Below, in pieces: positions 30,189 through 40,142 of a DNA stretch of 64,000 nt (position 1 is the stretch's first letter; every line of letters begins with the position of its first letter). The DNA is taken from positions 13,542 to 77,541 of the forward strand of contig CAKTHE010000008.1 in the NCBI GenBank assembly GCA_934563745.1. The letters are read 5' to 3'. The stretch comes from an uncultured Dysosmobacter sp. GTDB taxonomy: Bacteria; Bacillota; Clostridia; Oscillospirales; Oscillospiraceae. Below the pieces are notes generated by a model. It was not told where the DNA came from. It did not search any database and saw nothing but the letters and a program-made list of their open reading frames with translations. A program made the translations under genes and the position numbers.

Positions 30189-31422
30189 AGGCTGGACCGG
30201 AAGAAAAATTCTTTATTTTGCGGTTTCTGTTCTGGTGTCGGTGTGCATCTGGTTTTATGTGGATGAAAAAGACGGACGCCGCGTGGACAAAACCATTGAA
30301 AATATCCCGATCACCTATGTGGGGACGGACACGGCCCTGGCGGATCGCGGACTGATGCTGATCGAAGAGGAGAGCGATACGTCTGTAACGCTGCAGCTGC
30401 AGGGGAAACGGCGCCTGATCGCGGCGCTGGATCCCGCGCAGGTCGGGATCCAGGTGGATCTGAGCAGCGTGACCAGCACCGGTCAGCAGAGCATCAATTA
30501 CCAGATTATCTATCCGGGAACGGAATTCCGCAATAACCTGACTGTCCGCTCGGCAAAGCCGTACACGGCCCGGGTGACCATAGGGGAGCTGTACCGTAAG
30601 GACGTGGAAATCCGCTGCGATATTCAGGGCACCGTCGCCGAAGGCTACATCGCCGGCGAGGTGGAGTTTGATCCCGGAACGCTGGAGATCCGCGGCGAGC
30701 AGGATAAGCTGGATGCGGTCAGCTATGCCAAGGTCAGCCTGAAGATTGACGAGCTTTCCCAGACGCTGACGCAGGAGCTTGACTATACGCTTTACAACGA
30801 GCAGGACGAGCCGGTGGACATGACGGGGATCCACGCCACGACCAATCAGATCAAGGTTACACTGCCCATCAACGTCAGCAAAAAGCTGCCGCTGAAAATG
30901 AACTTCATCGAGTCGCCCGGTTCCAGCCTTTCCAACGTTTCCTACCGGATCGAGCCGGAATCCGTAACGGTGTTCGGGGATGCGGAGCTTTTGAAGAACA
31001 TCGATTCGATCACGCTGGACGATTTTGACCTTTCCAAACTGACCGAGGATACCACGTACAGCTATACCATTCCGATCCCCGATGGGGTGGAGAATTCCAG
31101 CGGGGTCAGCCGTGCAACGCTGAAGATCCGGTTTAAGGATCTGGCCACGGTGCCCATTACGGTAACGGATATCAGCTGCGAGAACATTCCGGAAGGGAAA
31201 ACCGTAGAGGTCCTGACGAAGGAAGTAACGGTTGTCCTGCGGGGTACAACGGCGGATCTGGCGGAAGTCAGCGATGAAACCGTGTCGCTGGTTGCCGACC
31301 TGAAAAATGTAGATGCAGCCAGTGGCAGCTATACCGTGCCGGCCCGCGTGATGATTCACACCGGCGGAGACGTCGGCTCGACAGAGACTTATCAGATTCA
31401 GGTTCACATCGCAAGCGAGTGA
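30172..31422 (+). CDS. cdaR: YbbR-repeat regulator of CdaA
   Basis: A 416-residue extracytoplasmic protein with one N-terminal membrane helix (ILYFAVSVLVSVCIWFYV) and four YbbR-like repeats, each beginning with an IPI-type strand (for example ENIPITYVGTD, then LPINVSKKLPLKMNF). CdaR binds CdaA and tunes its activity. Start ATG 30172 or 30178. The overlap with cdaA points to coupled translation. Confidence 0.9.
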   Translation: MTMPNKGWTGRKILYFAVSVLVSVCIWFYVDEKDGRRVDKTIENIPITYVGTDTALADRGLMLIEEESDTSVTLQLQGKRRLIAALDPAQVGIQVDLSSVTSTGQQSINYQIIYPGTEFRNNLTVRSAKPYTARVTIGELYRKDVEIRCDIQGTVAEGYIAGEVEFDPGTLEIRGEQDKLDAVSYAKVSLKIDELSQTLTQELDYTLYNEQDEPVDMTGIHATTNQIKVTLPINVSKKLPLKMNFIESPGSSLSNVSYRIEPESVTVFGDAELLKNIDSITLDDFDLSKLTEDTTYSYTIPIPDGVENSSGVSRATLKIRFKDLATVPITVTDISCENIPEGKTVEVLTKEVTVVLRGTTADLAEVSDETVSLVADLKNVDAASGSYTVPARVMIHTGGDVGSTETYQIQVHIASE

Positions 31423-31440
31423 CTTTAAGGAGCGAAGACC

Positions 31441-31851
31441 ATGACACAGATTGCAACGGTTCAAAGAATTTTCAACAACGGCTATGCCGAGATCGCGGTG
31501 CCTCGAAAATCCGCCTGCGGACACGACTGTGAGGAGTGTGCCGGTTGCGGCATCAGCGGAACGTCGGTCTACGCCAAGGCCAGAAATCCGATCGGCGCCG
31601 CGCCGGGTCAGAAGGTTGTTGTGGAAAGCAGCAGCAAAAAGCTTCTGGGGATTGTTGCACTGGTGTACTTTGTGCCGGTTTTGCTGTTTTTCGTGGGCTA
31701 TTTTCTGGCGTTTGCCTGCTCGGCCCCGGCCGGGATCTGCTACCTGGCGGCCGCGGTGGGCTTTGCCGTGGGAATTGCTGTGGCGATTGGATATGACCGG
31801 CATATCAAGAAGCAGGGCGGCCTGAGCTTTACGATCGTGCGGCTGTTTTAA
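31441..31851 (+). CDS. RseC/MucC family SoxR-reducing protein
   Basis: A 136-residue membrane protein with an N-terminal cysteine-rich part (CGHDCEECAGCG) and two membrane helices (about residues 66-88 and 92-113). This is the RseC layout; the family takes part in SoxR reduction next to Rnf complexes in Proteobacteria. In Clostridia its role is less clear, and no rnf gene is near here. It follows cdaR by 18 bases. Confidence 0.84.
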   Translation: MTQIATVQRIFNNGYAEIAVPRKSACGHDCEECAGCGISGTSVYAKARNPIGAAPGQKVVVESSSKKLLGIVALVYFVPVLLFFVGYFLAFACSAPAGICYLAAAVGFAVGIAVAIGYDRHIKKQGGLSFTIVRLF

Positions 31852-31853
31852 GC

Positions 31854-32762
31854 ATGTTCGGCTATGTGCTTCCGCCGCTTGACGCTTTGCCGCAGGAAGA
31901 AACACAGCGCTTCCGGGCGATCTACTGCGGGCTGTGCCATACACTGCGGAGACGGTACGGCTGGGCGGCCCGGTTTATTCTGAATTATGATTTTACGTTT
32001 TTGGCGATGCTGCTTTCAGATCCGCAGGAGCCGCTTTGCCGGGAAGGACGCTGCATTGCAAGCCCAGTCCGGAAGCGGTGCTATGCCGCTGCGACGCCGG
32101 CACTGGAGCTGGCGGCCGACGAAAGTGTGATCCTTACGTATTGGCAGCTGCGGGACGGGATTGCGGATCACAGCTTTTTTAAGGGACTGAAATACCGGCT
32201 TGCCGCCGGGCTTCTGCGCCGGGCGTACCGGAAAGCACGCGGGATCCGCCCTGCCTTCGATGAGGCCGTACGCCGGCAGCTGACAGAGCTTGCGGCGCTG
32301 GAAAAGGCCTGCTGCGCCTCCATCGATGCGGCGGCCGATCCCTTTGCCAGGCTTCTGGCGGCCGCCGCGGATGCTGCCGGGGACCCGACGCAGCGGCGCA
32401 TTTTACAGCAGATCCTGTACCACCTGGGCCGGTGGGTCTATTTGATCGATGCGGCAGACGACCTGGATGAGGATCGGACGAGCGGCAGCTATAATCCACT
32501 GCTTTACCGGTATGGTCTGCAGACGGGCCGGCTGGAGGGTGAAGACCGCAGGGCCTTTGCCGCGACGCTGGACCAGTCGATCCGAATGATTGAGGCGGCG
32601 TTTGAGCTGTGGGATTTCGGCTGCTGGCACGCCTTGCTGGAAAGCACGTTTTACGCCGGCCTTTTTCAGGTGGGAAAGGCTGTGCTGGATGGGACTTTTC
32701 AGTCCGGGCTCCAGATACGAAAGAAAGAAAAAACAAGATTGTTGAGGGACGTGCATGAGTGA
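31854..32762 (+). CDS. DUF5685 family protein
   Basis: A 302-residue protein of unknown function. It begins [36 protein letters not shown] in order, with the CxxC pair CGLC, and later shows [27 protein letters not shown]. The acidic DAADDLDED stretch resembles an isoprenoid-synthase-like helical fold, but no function is known. It overlaps the following J-domain gene by 8 bases, a pairing I recall from many Clostridia. Confidence 0.8.
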   Translation: MFGYVLPPLDALPQEETQRFRAIYCGLCHTLRRRYGWAARFILNYDFTFLAMLLSDPQEPLCREGRCIASPVRKRCYAAATPALELAADESVILTYWQLRDGIADHSFFKGLKYRLAAGLLRRAYRKARGIRPAFDEAVRRQLTELAALEKACCASIDAAADPFARLLAAAADAAGDPTQRRILQQILYHLGRWVYLIDAADDLDEDRTSGSYNPLLYRYGLQTGRLEGEDRRAFAATLDQSIRMIEAAFELWDFGCWHALLESTFYAGLFQVGKAVLDGTFQSGLQIRKKEKTRLLRDVHE

Positions 32763-33387
32763 TCCGTATCAGGTTCTGGGTGTATCGGAGAGCGCCACAG
32801 ATGAGGAAGTAAAAAAAGCTTATCTGAAGCTGGCGCGCAAATACCATCCGGATAATTATCATGATAGCCCCCTGGAAGATCTGGCGCAGGAAAAGATGAA
32901 AGAGATCAACGCCGCCTACGAGCAGATCACAAAAATGCGGGGAACGGCAAAGGGCGGAGCATCCGGCAGCTATGGAACAGGCGGCCGCGGCGGCGCGTGG
33001 AGCGGGCAGACCTACAGCGGAAGCTCGGTTTTACAGCAGGTGCGCATTGCCATCAACACAGGGGACCTGTCCCGGGCCGAGGCTCTGCTGGCCAATTACC
33101 AGGACCACAATGCGGAGTGGAACTTCCTGCGGGGAGTAGTGTGCTTTCGCCGCGGCTGGATGGATGAGGCTAAGCGCTACTATGAAACGGCCTGCCAGAT
33201 GGACCCGAACAACCGGGAATACCAGGCGGCGCTGGACTATATGGAAAACCGGGGCGAACATGCCTATCAGCCCGGAAATATGCCCTTCGGGACGGAAAAC
33301 TGCGCTGTAAACGGCGACCTCTGCTCGAAGCTTTGCTGCGCATGGATGCTCTGCAATGGCTGCGGCTACGGTGTTTGGTGTATTTAA
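32755..33387 (+). CDS. J-domain protein with Cys-rich tail
   Basis: A 210-residue DnaJ-like co-chaperone. The N-terminal J domain is complete ([20 protein letters not shown] and the ARKYHPDNY motif with HPD). A Gly/Ser-rich linker and TPR-like helices ([21 protein letters not shown]) follow. The last 20 residues are rich in cysteine ([20 protein letters not shown] with six Cys), which is unusual and may bind metal or a membrane. It lacks the zinc domain of true DnaJ. It overlaps the DUF5685 gene. Confidence 0.85.
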   Translation: MSDPYQVLGVSESATDEEVKKAYLKLARKYHPDNYHDSPLEDLAQEKMKEINAAYEQITKMRGTAKGGASGSYGTGGRGGAWSGQTYSGSSVLQQVRIAINTGDLSRAEALLANYQDHNAEWNFLRGVVCFRRGWMDEAKRYYETACQMDPNNREYQAALDYMENRGEHAYQPGNMPFGTENCAVNGDLCSKLCCAWMLCNGCGYGVWCI

Positions 33388-33409
33388 AGGAAAGAGGAGG
33401 ACAAGACCT

Positions 33410-34288
33410 GTGATCAAAAGCATGACCGGGTACGGGCGCGCCCGTGCGGTATTGAATAAGCGGGATATTACGGTGGAGATCCGCTCGGTGAACAACCGGT
33501 ATTTGGATTGTACGGTCAAAATGCCGCGGATGTATTCCTTTGCGGAGGACGCTGTGCGCAAGCATGTGCAGAAGGCGGTTTCCAGAGGCAAGGTGGACGT
33601 GTTTATCACGGTGGATGCTTCGGCTGCCGATGTGGCTGTGGTGCAGGTGAATGAGGACCTGGCCAGAGGATACATCGCGGCGCTGCAGAAGCTGGCGGCG
33701 CTGTGCGGGACCCCAAGCGCGGTTTCCCCGGAGCAGCTGGCCCGCATGCCGGATGTGCTGGGCGTGACCAAGCAGGACGAGGATCTGGAGACGGTCAGCA
33801 GCGACCTTTGCAGCGTTCTGGATGAGGCACTGGCGGCCTATAATACGATGCGTGCGGTCGAGGGCCGGAAGCTTATGGAGGATATTGCCGGGCGGCTGGA
33901 CACGATCGAGGGCCTGACCGGACAGGTGGAGCAGCGCTCTCCGGAATGCGTGAGCGAATACCGGCAAAAGCTGACGGCCCGTATGCAGGAGGTTTTGCAG
34001 AGCACCTCCATCGACGAGCAGCGCATCCTGACGGAGGCTGCCATCTATGCGGACAAGATCGCAGTGGATGAAGAGACGGTCCGCCTGCGCAGCCATGTGG
34101 CGCAGCTGCGGCAGATGCTGCTTTCCGATGAGCCGATGGGCCGCAAGATGGACTTCCTGATCCAGGAGGTCAACCGGGAAGCAAATACCACCGGCTCCAA
34201 GTGCAACGATGTTTCCATCGCGCAGGTGGTGGTCAACCTGAAAGCGGAGGTTGAAAAGATACGCGAACAGGTTCAGAATGTGGAGTAA
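33410..34288 (+). CDS. yicC: YicC family endoribonuclease
   Basis: A 292-residue protein of the YicC/YloC family, described as an endoribonuclease. It starts VIKSMTGYGRARAVLNKRD and has EIRSVNNRYLD and the C-terminal GRKMDFLIQEVNREANTTGSK and NLKAEVEKIREQVQNVE blocks. The GTG start at 33410 has AGGAGG 9 bases upstream; a longer frame from 33356 overlaps the J-domain gene and is rejected. The yicC-remA-gmk-rpoZ-priA order is standard in Firmicutes. Confidence 0.93.
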   Translation: MIKSMTGYGRARAVLNKRDITVEIRSVNNRYLDCTVKMPRMYSFAEDAVRKHVQKAVSRGKVDVFITVDASAADVAVVQVNEDLARGYIAALQKLAALCGTPSAVSPEQLARMPDVLGVTKQDEDLETVSSDLCSVLDEALAAYNTMRAVEGRKLMEDIAGRLDTIEGLTGQVEQRSPECVSEYRQKLTARMQEVLQSTSIDEQRILTEAAIYADKIAVDEETVRLRSHVAQLRQMLLSDEPMGRKMDFLIQEVNREANTTGSKCNDVSIAQVVVNLKAEVEKIREQVQNVE

Positions 34289-34300
34289 GCGAGGACGGCT

Positions 34301-34558
34301 ATGAAACTGATCCCCATTGGGTTTGGAAGCTTTGTTTCGGAAGAGCGTCTGGTCGCTGTGGTGGGACCGGACTCCGCGCCGATCAAACGCCTGATTCAGG
34401 AGTCGCGGGAGCGGGGCATGCTGATCGACGCGACCTACGGCCGCAAAACGGCATCGATCTTTGTGATGGACAGCGACCATGTGATTCTTTCCGCGCTCCC
34501 GGCGGAAAAGCTTTTGGCCCGGTTTCAGGCTGAGACTGAAGAAAAGGAGGCGCCCTGA
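34301..34558 (+). CDS. remA: RemA-like DUF370 DNA-binding protein
   Basis: An 85-residue RemA-family protein, which in Bacillus activates matrix and osmotic genes. The conserved core [20 protein letters not shown] and [26 protein letters not shown] is seen in order. Its stop overlaps the gmk start (TGATG). Targets in this organism are unknown. Confidence 0.9.
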   Translation: MKLIPIGFGSFVSEERLVAVVGPDSAPIKRLIQESRERGMLIDATYGRKTASIFVMDSDHVILSALPAEKLLARFQAETEEKEAP

Positions 34559-35154
34559 TGAAAAAAGGAAAGACCTTTATTATTTCCGGACCTTCTGGAG
34601 TGGGAAAGAGCACGGTGCTCAAAGCCCTGCTGGACAAGCGGAAGGACCTTTATTTTTCCATTTCGGCAACAACCCGCCCGCCGCGTCCCGGCGAGATCGA
34701 CGGGGTGCATTATCATTTTCTGGACGTGGATACGTTCCGGAAATGGATCGCAGATGACGACTTTTTGGAGTACGCGGAATACGTTGGGAATTTTTACGGA
34801 ACGCCCAAGAAATTTGTGGATATCGCCATGAACCGGGGCCAGGATGTTATTCTGGATATTGAGGTGCAGGGTGCGATCCAGGTGTGCAGCAAGCGTCCGG
34901 ACACGGTGCGTGTCTTCATTGCGCCGCCGTCCTGGTCGGAGTTGGAGCGCCGCCTGACGGAGCGCGGAACCGATACGCCGGAAAAGGTACAAAAACGTTT
35001 GCTCCGGGCCAAGGTAGAGTTCCAGACGGCCCATACTTATGACTATTTTGTCATCAATGACACGGTGGAAGAGGCGGTCCGGGAGCTGGACGCGATTATC
35101 ACCGCGGAACACTGCAAACCGAAAGAACGGATGGAGATTCTGAACAGCCATTGA
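34558..35154 (+). CDS. gmk: Guanylate kinase
   Basis: Phosphorylates GMP to GDP. The 198-residue protein has the P-loop ISGPSGVGKSTVLKALL, the SATTRPPRPGEIDGVHYHFL GMP-binding region and EYAEYVGNFYGTPK. Length is normal. It overlaps remA by one base. Confidence 0.97.
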   Translation: MKKGKTFIISGPSGVGKSTVLKALLDKRKDLYFSISATTRPPRPGEIDGVHYHFLDVDTFRKWIADDDFLEYAEYVGNFYGTPKKFVDIAMNRGQDVILDIEVQGAIQVCSKRPDTVRVFIAPPSWSELERRLTERGTDTPEKVQKRLLRAKVEFQTAHTYDYFVINDTVEEAVRELDAIITAEHCKPKERMEILNSH

Positions 35155-35234
35155 GGCCGGAGCGGAATGCTCCCCGTTTGAATAAATCCATAATCTGAAT
35201 ATCGCCCCGCGGGGCAGAATGGAAGTATGTAATT

Positions 35235-35462
35235 ATGATGCTGTATCCTGCAATGAGTAAACTGACGAGTTATATTCCGAACCGCTATATGCTGGTGACG
35301 GTTGTGGCCCGCCGCGCCCGCCAGATCGCTGAGGAATCGGAAGAGACCGGCATTAAGCTGGAAGAAAAGCCCGTGACGCTGGCGATCCATGAGGTGGCGG
35401 ACGGAAAGCTGGATGCCAGCCATATGGATTTGACGATTGAAGAAGACCAGACGGCCGAGTAA
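35235..35462 (+). CDS. rpoZ: RNA polymerase omega subunit
   Basis: A 75-residue omega subunit that helps assemble RNA polymerase. It shows NRYMLVTVVARRARQI and the later KPVTLAIHEVADGK segment. ATG codons at 35235 and 35238 are both possible; the ribosome site is weak. The 80-base gap before it holds a short GCCCCGCGGGGC palindrome of unknown role. It sits between gmk and priA as usual. Confidence 0.93.
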   Translation: MMLYPAMSKLTSYIPNRYMLVTVVARRARQIAEESEETGIKLEEKPVTLAIHEVADGKLDASHMDLTIEEDQTAE

Positions 35463-35485
35463 CGTCTGCAAATGGGGGGAACGGT

Positions 35486-37945
35486 ATGGAAACTGCTGAA
35501 ATTGCGAAAATTGCAGTTGCCGCCGCCCCCTATTCCGTTGACAAGCCCTACGATTATCTGGTTCCGGAAGCGCTGGCTCAAACGGCGCTCCCGGGCAGCC
35601 GGGTGAACGTTCCGTTTGGAAAGGGCAACCGCACGTCGGAGGGGATCGTGCTCCAGCGGCTGCACGGTGCGAAGATGCCCGGTCTGAAGGCGATTTCCGC
35701 CGTGCTGGATCCGGAACCGGTTTTGGATGCCTCTGGGCTTTCTCTGGCCCTTTGGATGCGCCGCCGGTATTTCTGCACGTTTTTTGAGGCGGCCAAAACC
35801 ATTTTACCCTCCGGGCTTTGGTACCGCTTTCGGACGGTTTACCGGCTGACGGAAGAGGCCGGGAAGGCAGCGGACATGCCGGCGCGGCCGGAGGAGCAGA
35901 CAGTGCTGCAGGCGCTGCAGGCGTTGGGCGGCAGCGCGGAAGAGGCAGCGATCCAGAAGGCTTGCGGCGGGATTCCGGTGACGGAGCTTTTAAAAGCGCT
36001 TTGCCGCCGCGGAATGCTGGAGGAGGATTGCTCCGCCCGGCGCAGAGTACACGATAAAACCCGCCGCATGGCGGAGCTTGCTATGGAAGCGGAGGATGCG
36101 CTGGCCCTGGTGCAGGCAAAACGGGGAACCTCTCCGGTCCGGAAGGAGATCGTTTTGCTGCTGGCATCGGAGGGGCAGGCATCTGCCGCCGATCTTTGCT
36201 ATTATACGGGTGCTTCCATGCGGATGCTGCAAAGCCTGGAGCGGGCCGGCGTGATCCGGCTTACGGAGGAAGAAGTCCTGCGTGTGCCGGAGCTTCCCAG
36301 TGACTGTTCGGGGGAGCCAATCCGCCTGAACGAGGAGCAGGAGGTGGCGTTTTCCGATATTCTGAGCCTGATCGACGCAGGCAGGCCCGGCGCCGCGCTG
36401 CTGGAGGGTGTGACCGGAAGCGGGAAGACGCAGGTTTATATCCGGCTGTGCCAGGAGGTGCTGCAGCGGGGCCGCAGCGCCATGGTGCTGGTCCCGGAAA
36501 TCGTTTTGACGCCGCAGATGATGGCCCGGTTTTCCGCATATTTCGGTGACCGTGCGGCCATGCTGCACAGCGGTCTTCGCATGTCTGAGCGATACGACCA
36601 ATGGAAACGGATCCGGCGGGGTGAAGTGCAGCTGGTGCTGGGAACGCGGTCTGCCGTGTTTGCCCCCCTGCAGAAGATCGGACTTATGATTCTGGATGAG
36701 GAGCAGGAGAGCAGCTATTGTTCCGAAAATCCTCCACGCTATCACGCGCGGGAGATCGCTCAGTTCCGCTGTGGGCAGGAGGGAGCGGCTTTGGTCCTCG
36801 GCTCGGCGACGCCCTCGGTGGAGAGTGCCTATCGGGCCCGACAGGGCGACTACCGGCATGAGCTGCTGCGCCGGCGCTATAACGACCGGGGCTTGCCGGA
36901 GGTTCTGATCGTGGACCAGCGCCGGGAGATTCGCCGCGGAAATGCCGGGATCATCAGCGAGGTGCTCCGGGCGGAGCTGGAGAAGAATCTGGCTGCGGGT
37001 GAGCAGAGCATTCTGCTGCTGAACCGCCGGGGAAACAGCCGCATGCTTTTGTGCGGGGAATGCGGACGGGCGCCGGAATGCCCGCGCTGCTCCACGGCTC
37101 TGACCTATCATTCCGCCAATGGCCGGCTGATGTGCCACTACTGCGGACATTCCGAACGGGCCGCTGCCCGCTGTCCTTATTGCGGCGGCATTATGAAACC
37201 GGTGGGGATCGGGACGCAGAAAGCAGAGGAGGAGCTGCATCGGCTGTTTCCTGAAACGCAGGTGCTTCGTATGGATGCGGATACTGCGGCAGACGGCCAC
37301 GAACGGCTGCTGCGGGAGTTTGAAGAAAAAAAGATCCCCATTTTGCTGGGGACGCAAATGGTGGCCAAGGGACTGGACTTCCCGGATGTTACGCTGGTAG
37401 GGGTGCTCAGTGCGGACACTTCTTTGTATGTGGATCACTACCGGGCTGCCGAGCGGACCTTCAGCCTTCTCACACAGGTGGTTGGAAGGGCCGGACGTGG
37501 AGATCGGAGCGGCCGTGCGGTGATCCAGACCTATACGCCGGATAACGCCGTGATTCAGGCGGCAGCCCGGCAGGACTATGAGAGCTTCTATGAAAGCGAG
37601 ATTCGTCTGCGGCGGCTGCGGCGCTGTCCGCCCTTTGCGGATCTGTTCACATTTACCGTTTCCGGAACCGATGAAGCTGCGGTGCTGCGCGGTGCGGTGG
37701 CCGTGCGGGAGCATCTGCGCCGTGTATTTCCGCCGGGGGATCCGGAGGAAGGGGACCCGGAGATTCTGGGTCCGGCTCCGGCTCCGGTTTTAAAAGTGAA
37801 CAACCGCTACCGCTACCGGGTCACGCTGACGGGCCGCAATTCCAGAAAGACCCGGGAGAAGATCGGGGCGCTGCTGCGGGCCTTCCCGCAGCGGAAAGAG
37901 TTCCGAAAGCTGAATATTTTTGTGGATTGCAATGCTCCGGAATAA
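35486..37945 (+). CDS. priA: Primosomal helicase PriA
   Basis: 3'-to-5' helicase that restarts stalled replication forks. The 819-residue protein has the N-terminal 3'-DNA-binding domain, Walker A GVTGSGKTQVY (near residue 307), and the DEEQ box (LDEEQESSYCSENPPRYHAR). The double zinc site (CGECGRAPECPRC and MCHYCGHSERAAARCPYCGG) is near residues 523-568. The helicase C-terminal motif QVVGRAGRG is also present. It is followed by def and fmt, the usual order. Confidence 0.96.
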   Translation: METAEIAKIAVAAAPYSVDKPYDYLVPEALAQTALPGSRVNVPFGKGNRTSEGIVLQRLHGAKMPGLKAISAVLDPEPVLDASGLSLALWMRRRYFCTFFEAAKTILPSGLWYRFRTVYRLTEEAGKAADMPARPEEQTVLQALQALGGSAEEAAIQKACGGIPVTELLKALCRRGMLEEDCSARRRVHDKTRRMAELAMEAEDALALVQAKRGTSPVRKEIVLLLASEGQASAADLCYYTGASMRMLQSLERAGVIRLTEEEVLRVPELPSDCSGEPIRLNEEQEVAFSDILSLIDAGRPGAALLEGVTGSGKTQVYIRLCQEVLQRGRSAMVLVPEIVLTPQMMARFSAYFGDRAAMLHSGLRMSERYDQWKRIRRGEVQLVLGTRSAVFAPLQKIGLMILDEEQESSYCSENPPRYHAREIAQFRCGQEGAALVLGSATPSVESAYRARQGDYRHELLRRRYNDRGLPEVLIVDQRREIRRGNAGIISEVLRAELEKNLAAGEQSILLLNRRGNSRMLLCGECGRAPECPRCSTALTYHSANGRLMCHYCGHSERAAARCPYCGGIMKPVGIGTQKAEEELHRLFPETQVLRMDADTAADGHERLLREFEEKKIPILLGTQMVAKGLDFPDVTLVGVLSADTSLYVDHYRAAERTFSLLTQVVGRAGRGDRSGRAVIQTYTPDNAVIQAAARQDYESFYESEIRLRRLRRCPPFADLFTFTVSGTDEAAVLRGAVAVREHLRRVFPPGDPEEGDPEILGPAPAPVLKVNNRYRYRVTLTGRNSRKTREKIGALLRAFPQRKEFRKLNIFVDCNAPE

Positions 37946-37973
37946 ACGGAGCGGGCAGGGAGGTTAAAAAAGC

Positions 37974-38471
37974 ATGGCTTTGAGAAAAATTGTACTGCAG
38001 GGCGATGAGTGCCTGGAAAAGGTCTGCCGGCCTGTGACGGAATATAATCAGCGTCTGCACGACTTGCTGGACGATATGCGCGAGACCCTGATTGAGGCCA
38101 ACGGGGCCGGGCTTGCGGCGCCCCAGGTCGGGGTCCTGCGGCGGATCTGCCTGGTTCTGGATGAGCAGGATGACAGCTTTGTAGAGCTGATCAATCCGGA
38201 GATTGTGGAGACCAGCGGCGAGCAGACCGGCTTGGAAGGCTGTCTGAGCATTCCGGGAAAATATGCGATCGTGACCCGGCCCAACCGGGTGCGGATCCGT
38301 GCGTTTGACCGGAACGGCGTTCCCTTTGAGATGGAGCGGGAGGGGCTGACGGCCCGGGCTTTTTGCCATGAGACGGAACACCTGGACGGACACCTGTTTA
38401 TCGAGCATGCAGACCGGTTCCTGACGGATGAGGAGCTGCAGGCTTATGTGGAGGAGGAACAGGGTGAGTAA
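37974..38471 (+). CDS. def: Peptide deformylase
   Basis: Removes the formyl group from new polypeptides. The 165-residue protein has the three motifs GAGLAAPQVG, EGCLSIPG and CHETEHLDGHLF (HExxH metal site). The start follows GGGAGGTT. It overlaps fmt by 8 bases, so the two formyl-methionine functions are coupled. Confidence 0.96.
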   Translation: MALRKIVLQGDECLEKVCRPVTEYNQRLHDLLDDMRETLIEANGAGLAAPQVGVLRRICLVLDEQDDSFVELINPEIVETSGEQTGLEGCLSIPGKYAIVTRPNRVRIRAFDRNGVPFEMEREGLTARAFCHETEHLDGHLFIEHADRFLTDEELQAYVEEEQGE

Positions 38472-39399
38472 GACAAAGATCCTCTTCATGGGGACTCCGG
38501 ATTTTGCAGTGGCTTCCCTGCGCCGCCTGGTGGAGGATGGCTATACGGTCTGCGGCGTTTTTACGCAGCCGGATAAGCCAAAGAACCGCGGCATGAAGCT
38601 TATACCATCGCCTGTAAAGGAATATGCCATGACACAGGAAATCCCGGTTTTCCAGCCCGCACGCATTCGCGAGGAGGAGGCTGTGGGCACGGTGCGGGCG
38701 CTGCAGCCGGACCTGATTGTGACCGTTGCCTACGGACAGATCCTGCCGGAGGAGATTTTGCAGATGCCGCGTCTGGGGGCGATCAATGTGCATGCCTCCC
38801 TGCTTCCGAAGTACCGGGGGGCTGCGCCCATCAACTGGGCGATCCTGAACGGTGAGAGGGAAACAGGCGTTTCCATCATGTATATGGTCCGGGAGCTGGA
38901 TGCCGGCGACGTGATCCATGTGTGCAAAACGGAGATTGGGCCGGACGAGGATGCCCCGTCTTTGTGGAACCGTCTGGCGGCGCTGGGGGCCCAGGCTCTG
39001 AGCGAGACGGTTCCGGCGCTGGAAAACGGCACGGCGTCCGCCGAGCCCCAGGATGCGGCCCACAGCACGTATGCTCCGATGCTCAGCCGAGCACTGTCGC
39101 CGATGGACTGGACGAAGCCGGCGGCGGAGCTGCACAATCAGGTGCGCGGGCTGATTCCCTGGCCGTGTGCCAGCGCGTGTCTGGACGGAAAAGAATTCAA
39201 AATTTTTAAGACGCTTCCGGGCGGGCGGACCGCCGCGGCACCCGGTACGCTGCTGCAGGCCGGAAAAGCAGGGATCGAGGTCGCCTGCGGGGATGGACAG
39301 AGTCTGCGGATCCTGGAGCTGCAGGCCGCGGGCGGAAAGCGAATGGCGGCCGCGGACTATCTGCGGGGACATCCCATCCGGATCGGAGAGAAGGAGTAA
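38464..39399 (+). CDS. fmt: Methionyl-tRNA formyltransferase
   Basis: Formylates initiator Met-tRNA. It starts at GTG 38464 (TKILFMGTPDFAVASLRRL) with GAGGAGG upstream. The SLLPKYRGAAPINWAILNG motif holds the formyl-folate site, and the C-terminal tRNA-binding domain is present (311 residues). It overlaps def and is 2 bases before the zinc peptidase gene. Confidence 0.96.
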   Translation: MSKTKILFMGTPDFAVASLRRLVEDGYTVCGVFTQPDKPKNRGMKLIPSPVKEYAMTQEIPVFQPARIREEEAVGTVRALQPDLIVTVAYGQILPEEILQMPRLGAINVHASLLPKYRGAAPINWAILNGERETGVSIMYMVRELDAGDVIHVCKTEIGPDEDAPSLWNRLAALGAQALSETVPALENGTASAEPQDAAHSTYAPMLSRALSPMDWTKPAAELHNQVRGLIPWPCASACLDGKEFKIFKTLPGGRTAAAPGTLLQAGKAGIEVACGDGQSLRILELQAAGGKRMAAADYLRGHPIRIGEKE

Positions 39400-39401
39400 C
39401 C

Positions 39402-40142
39402 ATGCCGTATTACAATGACTACGGATATTTTCTTGCCAATAATCTTTACTGTGTGGCGCTGATTCCGGTGCTGCTTTTATCACTGTGGGCCCAGATGAAG
39501 GTCAGCTCCAGCTTCCGCCGGTACCAGGCTGTGAATAACCGCAGGCACATGACCGGCTGCGAAGCGGCGGAGACGGTGCTGCGCGGAAACGGCGTTTATG
39601 ACGTGGAGATCCGCTGTGTGCGCGGAGAGCTGACCGATCATTACGATCCCCGCGACAATACGATCTATCTTTCCGAAGCGGTGTACGGCGTGCCGACCAT
39701 CGCAGCGGTGGGGGTCGCGGCCCACGAGGCCGGCCACGCGGTCCAGTATGCCCAGGGCTATGGGCCGGTGCGGCTGCGCAGTGCCATTGTTCCGGCGACG
39801 CAGATCGGGTCCCGGGCGTCTTTCGCCCTGCTGCTGATCGGCATGCTTCTTTACAGTCAGACGCTGTTCTTGGCAGGAATTTTGCTGTTTTCATTGACGA
39901 CCGTCTTTCAGCTGATCACGCTGCCGGTGGAATTTAACGCTTCAAACCGCGCGCTTGCTGCGATCGAGGGCCAGCAGCTTTTGGATGAGGAGGAGCTGCG
40001 TGGAGCGCGCTCGGTGCTGCGCGCGGCTGCGCTGACCTATGTGGCGGCCCTGCTGATGTCCGTGCTGCAGCTTTTGCGCTATGTGCTGATCTTCCTTGCC
40101 CGCGGGGGAGGAAACCGGCGCAGCGGCGGAGGCAGACGATGA
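39402..40142 (+). CDS. YugP-like zinc metallopeptidase, membrane
   Basis: A 246-residue protein of the Zn_peptidase_2 (YugP) family. It has an N-terminal membrane helix (NNLYCVALIPVLLLSLWA), the metal motif HEAGHAVQYAQG, two further helices (about residues 139-170) and a C-terminal one, ending in a Gly/Arg-rich tail. The natural substrate is unknown. The def-fmt-yugP-rsmB-rlmN order is conserved in Clostridia. Confidence 0.9.
   Translation: MPYYNDYGYFLANNLYCVALIPVLLLSLWAQMKVSSSFRRYQAVNNRRHMTGCEAAETVLRGNGVYDVEIRCVRGELTDHYDPRDNTIYLSEAVYGVPTIAAVGVAAHEAGHAVQYAQGYGPVRLRSAIVPATQIGSRASFALLLIGMLLYSQTLFLAGILLFSLTTVFQLITLPVEFNASNRALAAIEGQQLLDEEELRGARSVLRAAALTYVAALLMSVLQLLRYVLIFLARGGGNRRSGGGRR

Noticed and set aside
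30133..31944. 603-residue minus-strand open frame opposite cdaR and the RseC-like gene
   Set aside because: It mirrors the codon pattern of the plus-strand genes and has no family features.
35990..37714. 574-residue minus-strand open frame opposite priA
   Set aside because: Pure shadow of priA, whose helicase and zinc motifs are complete.
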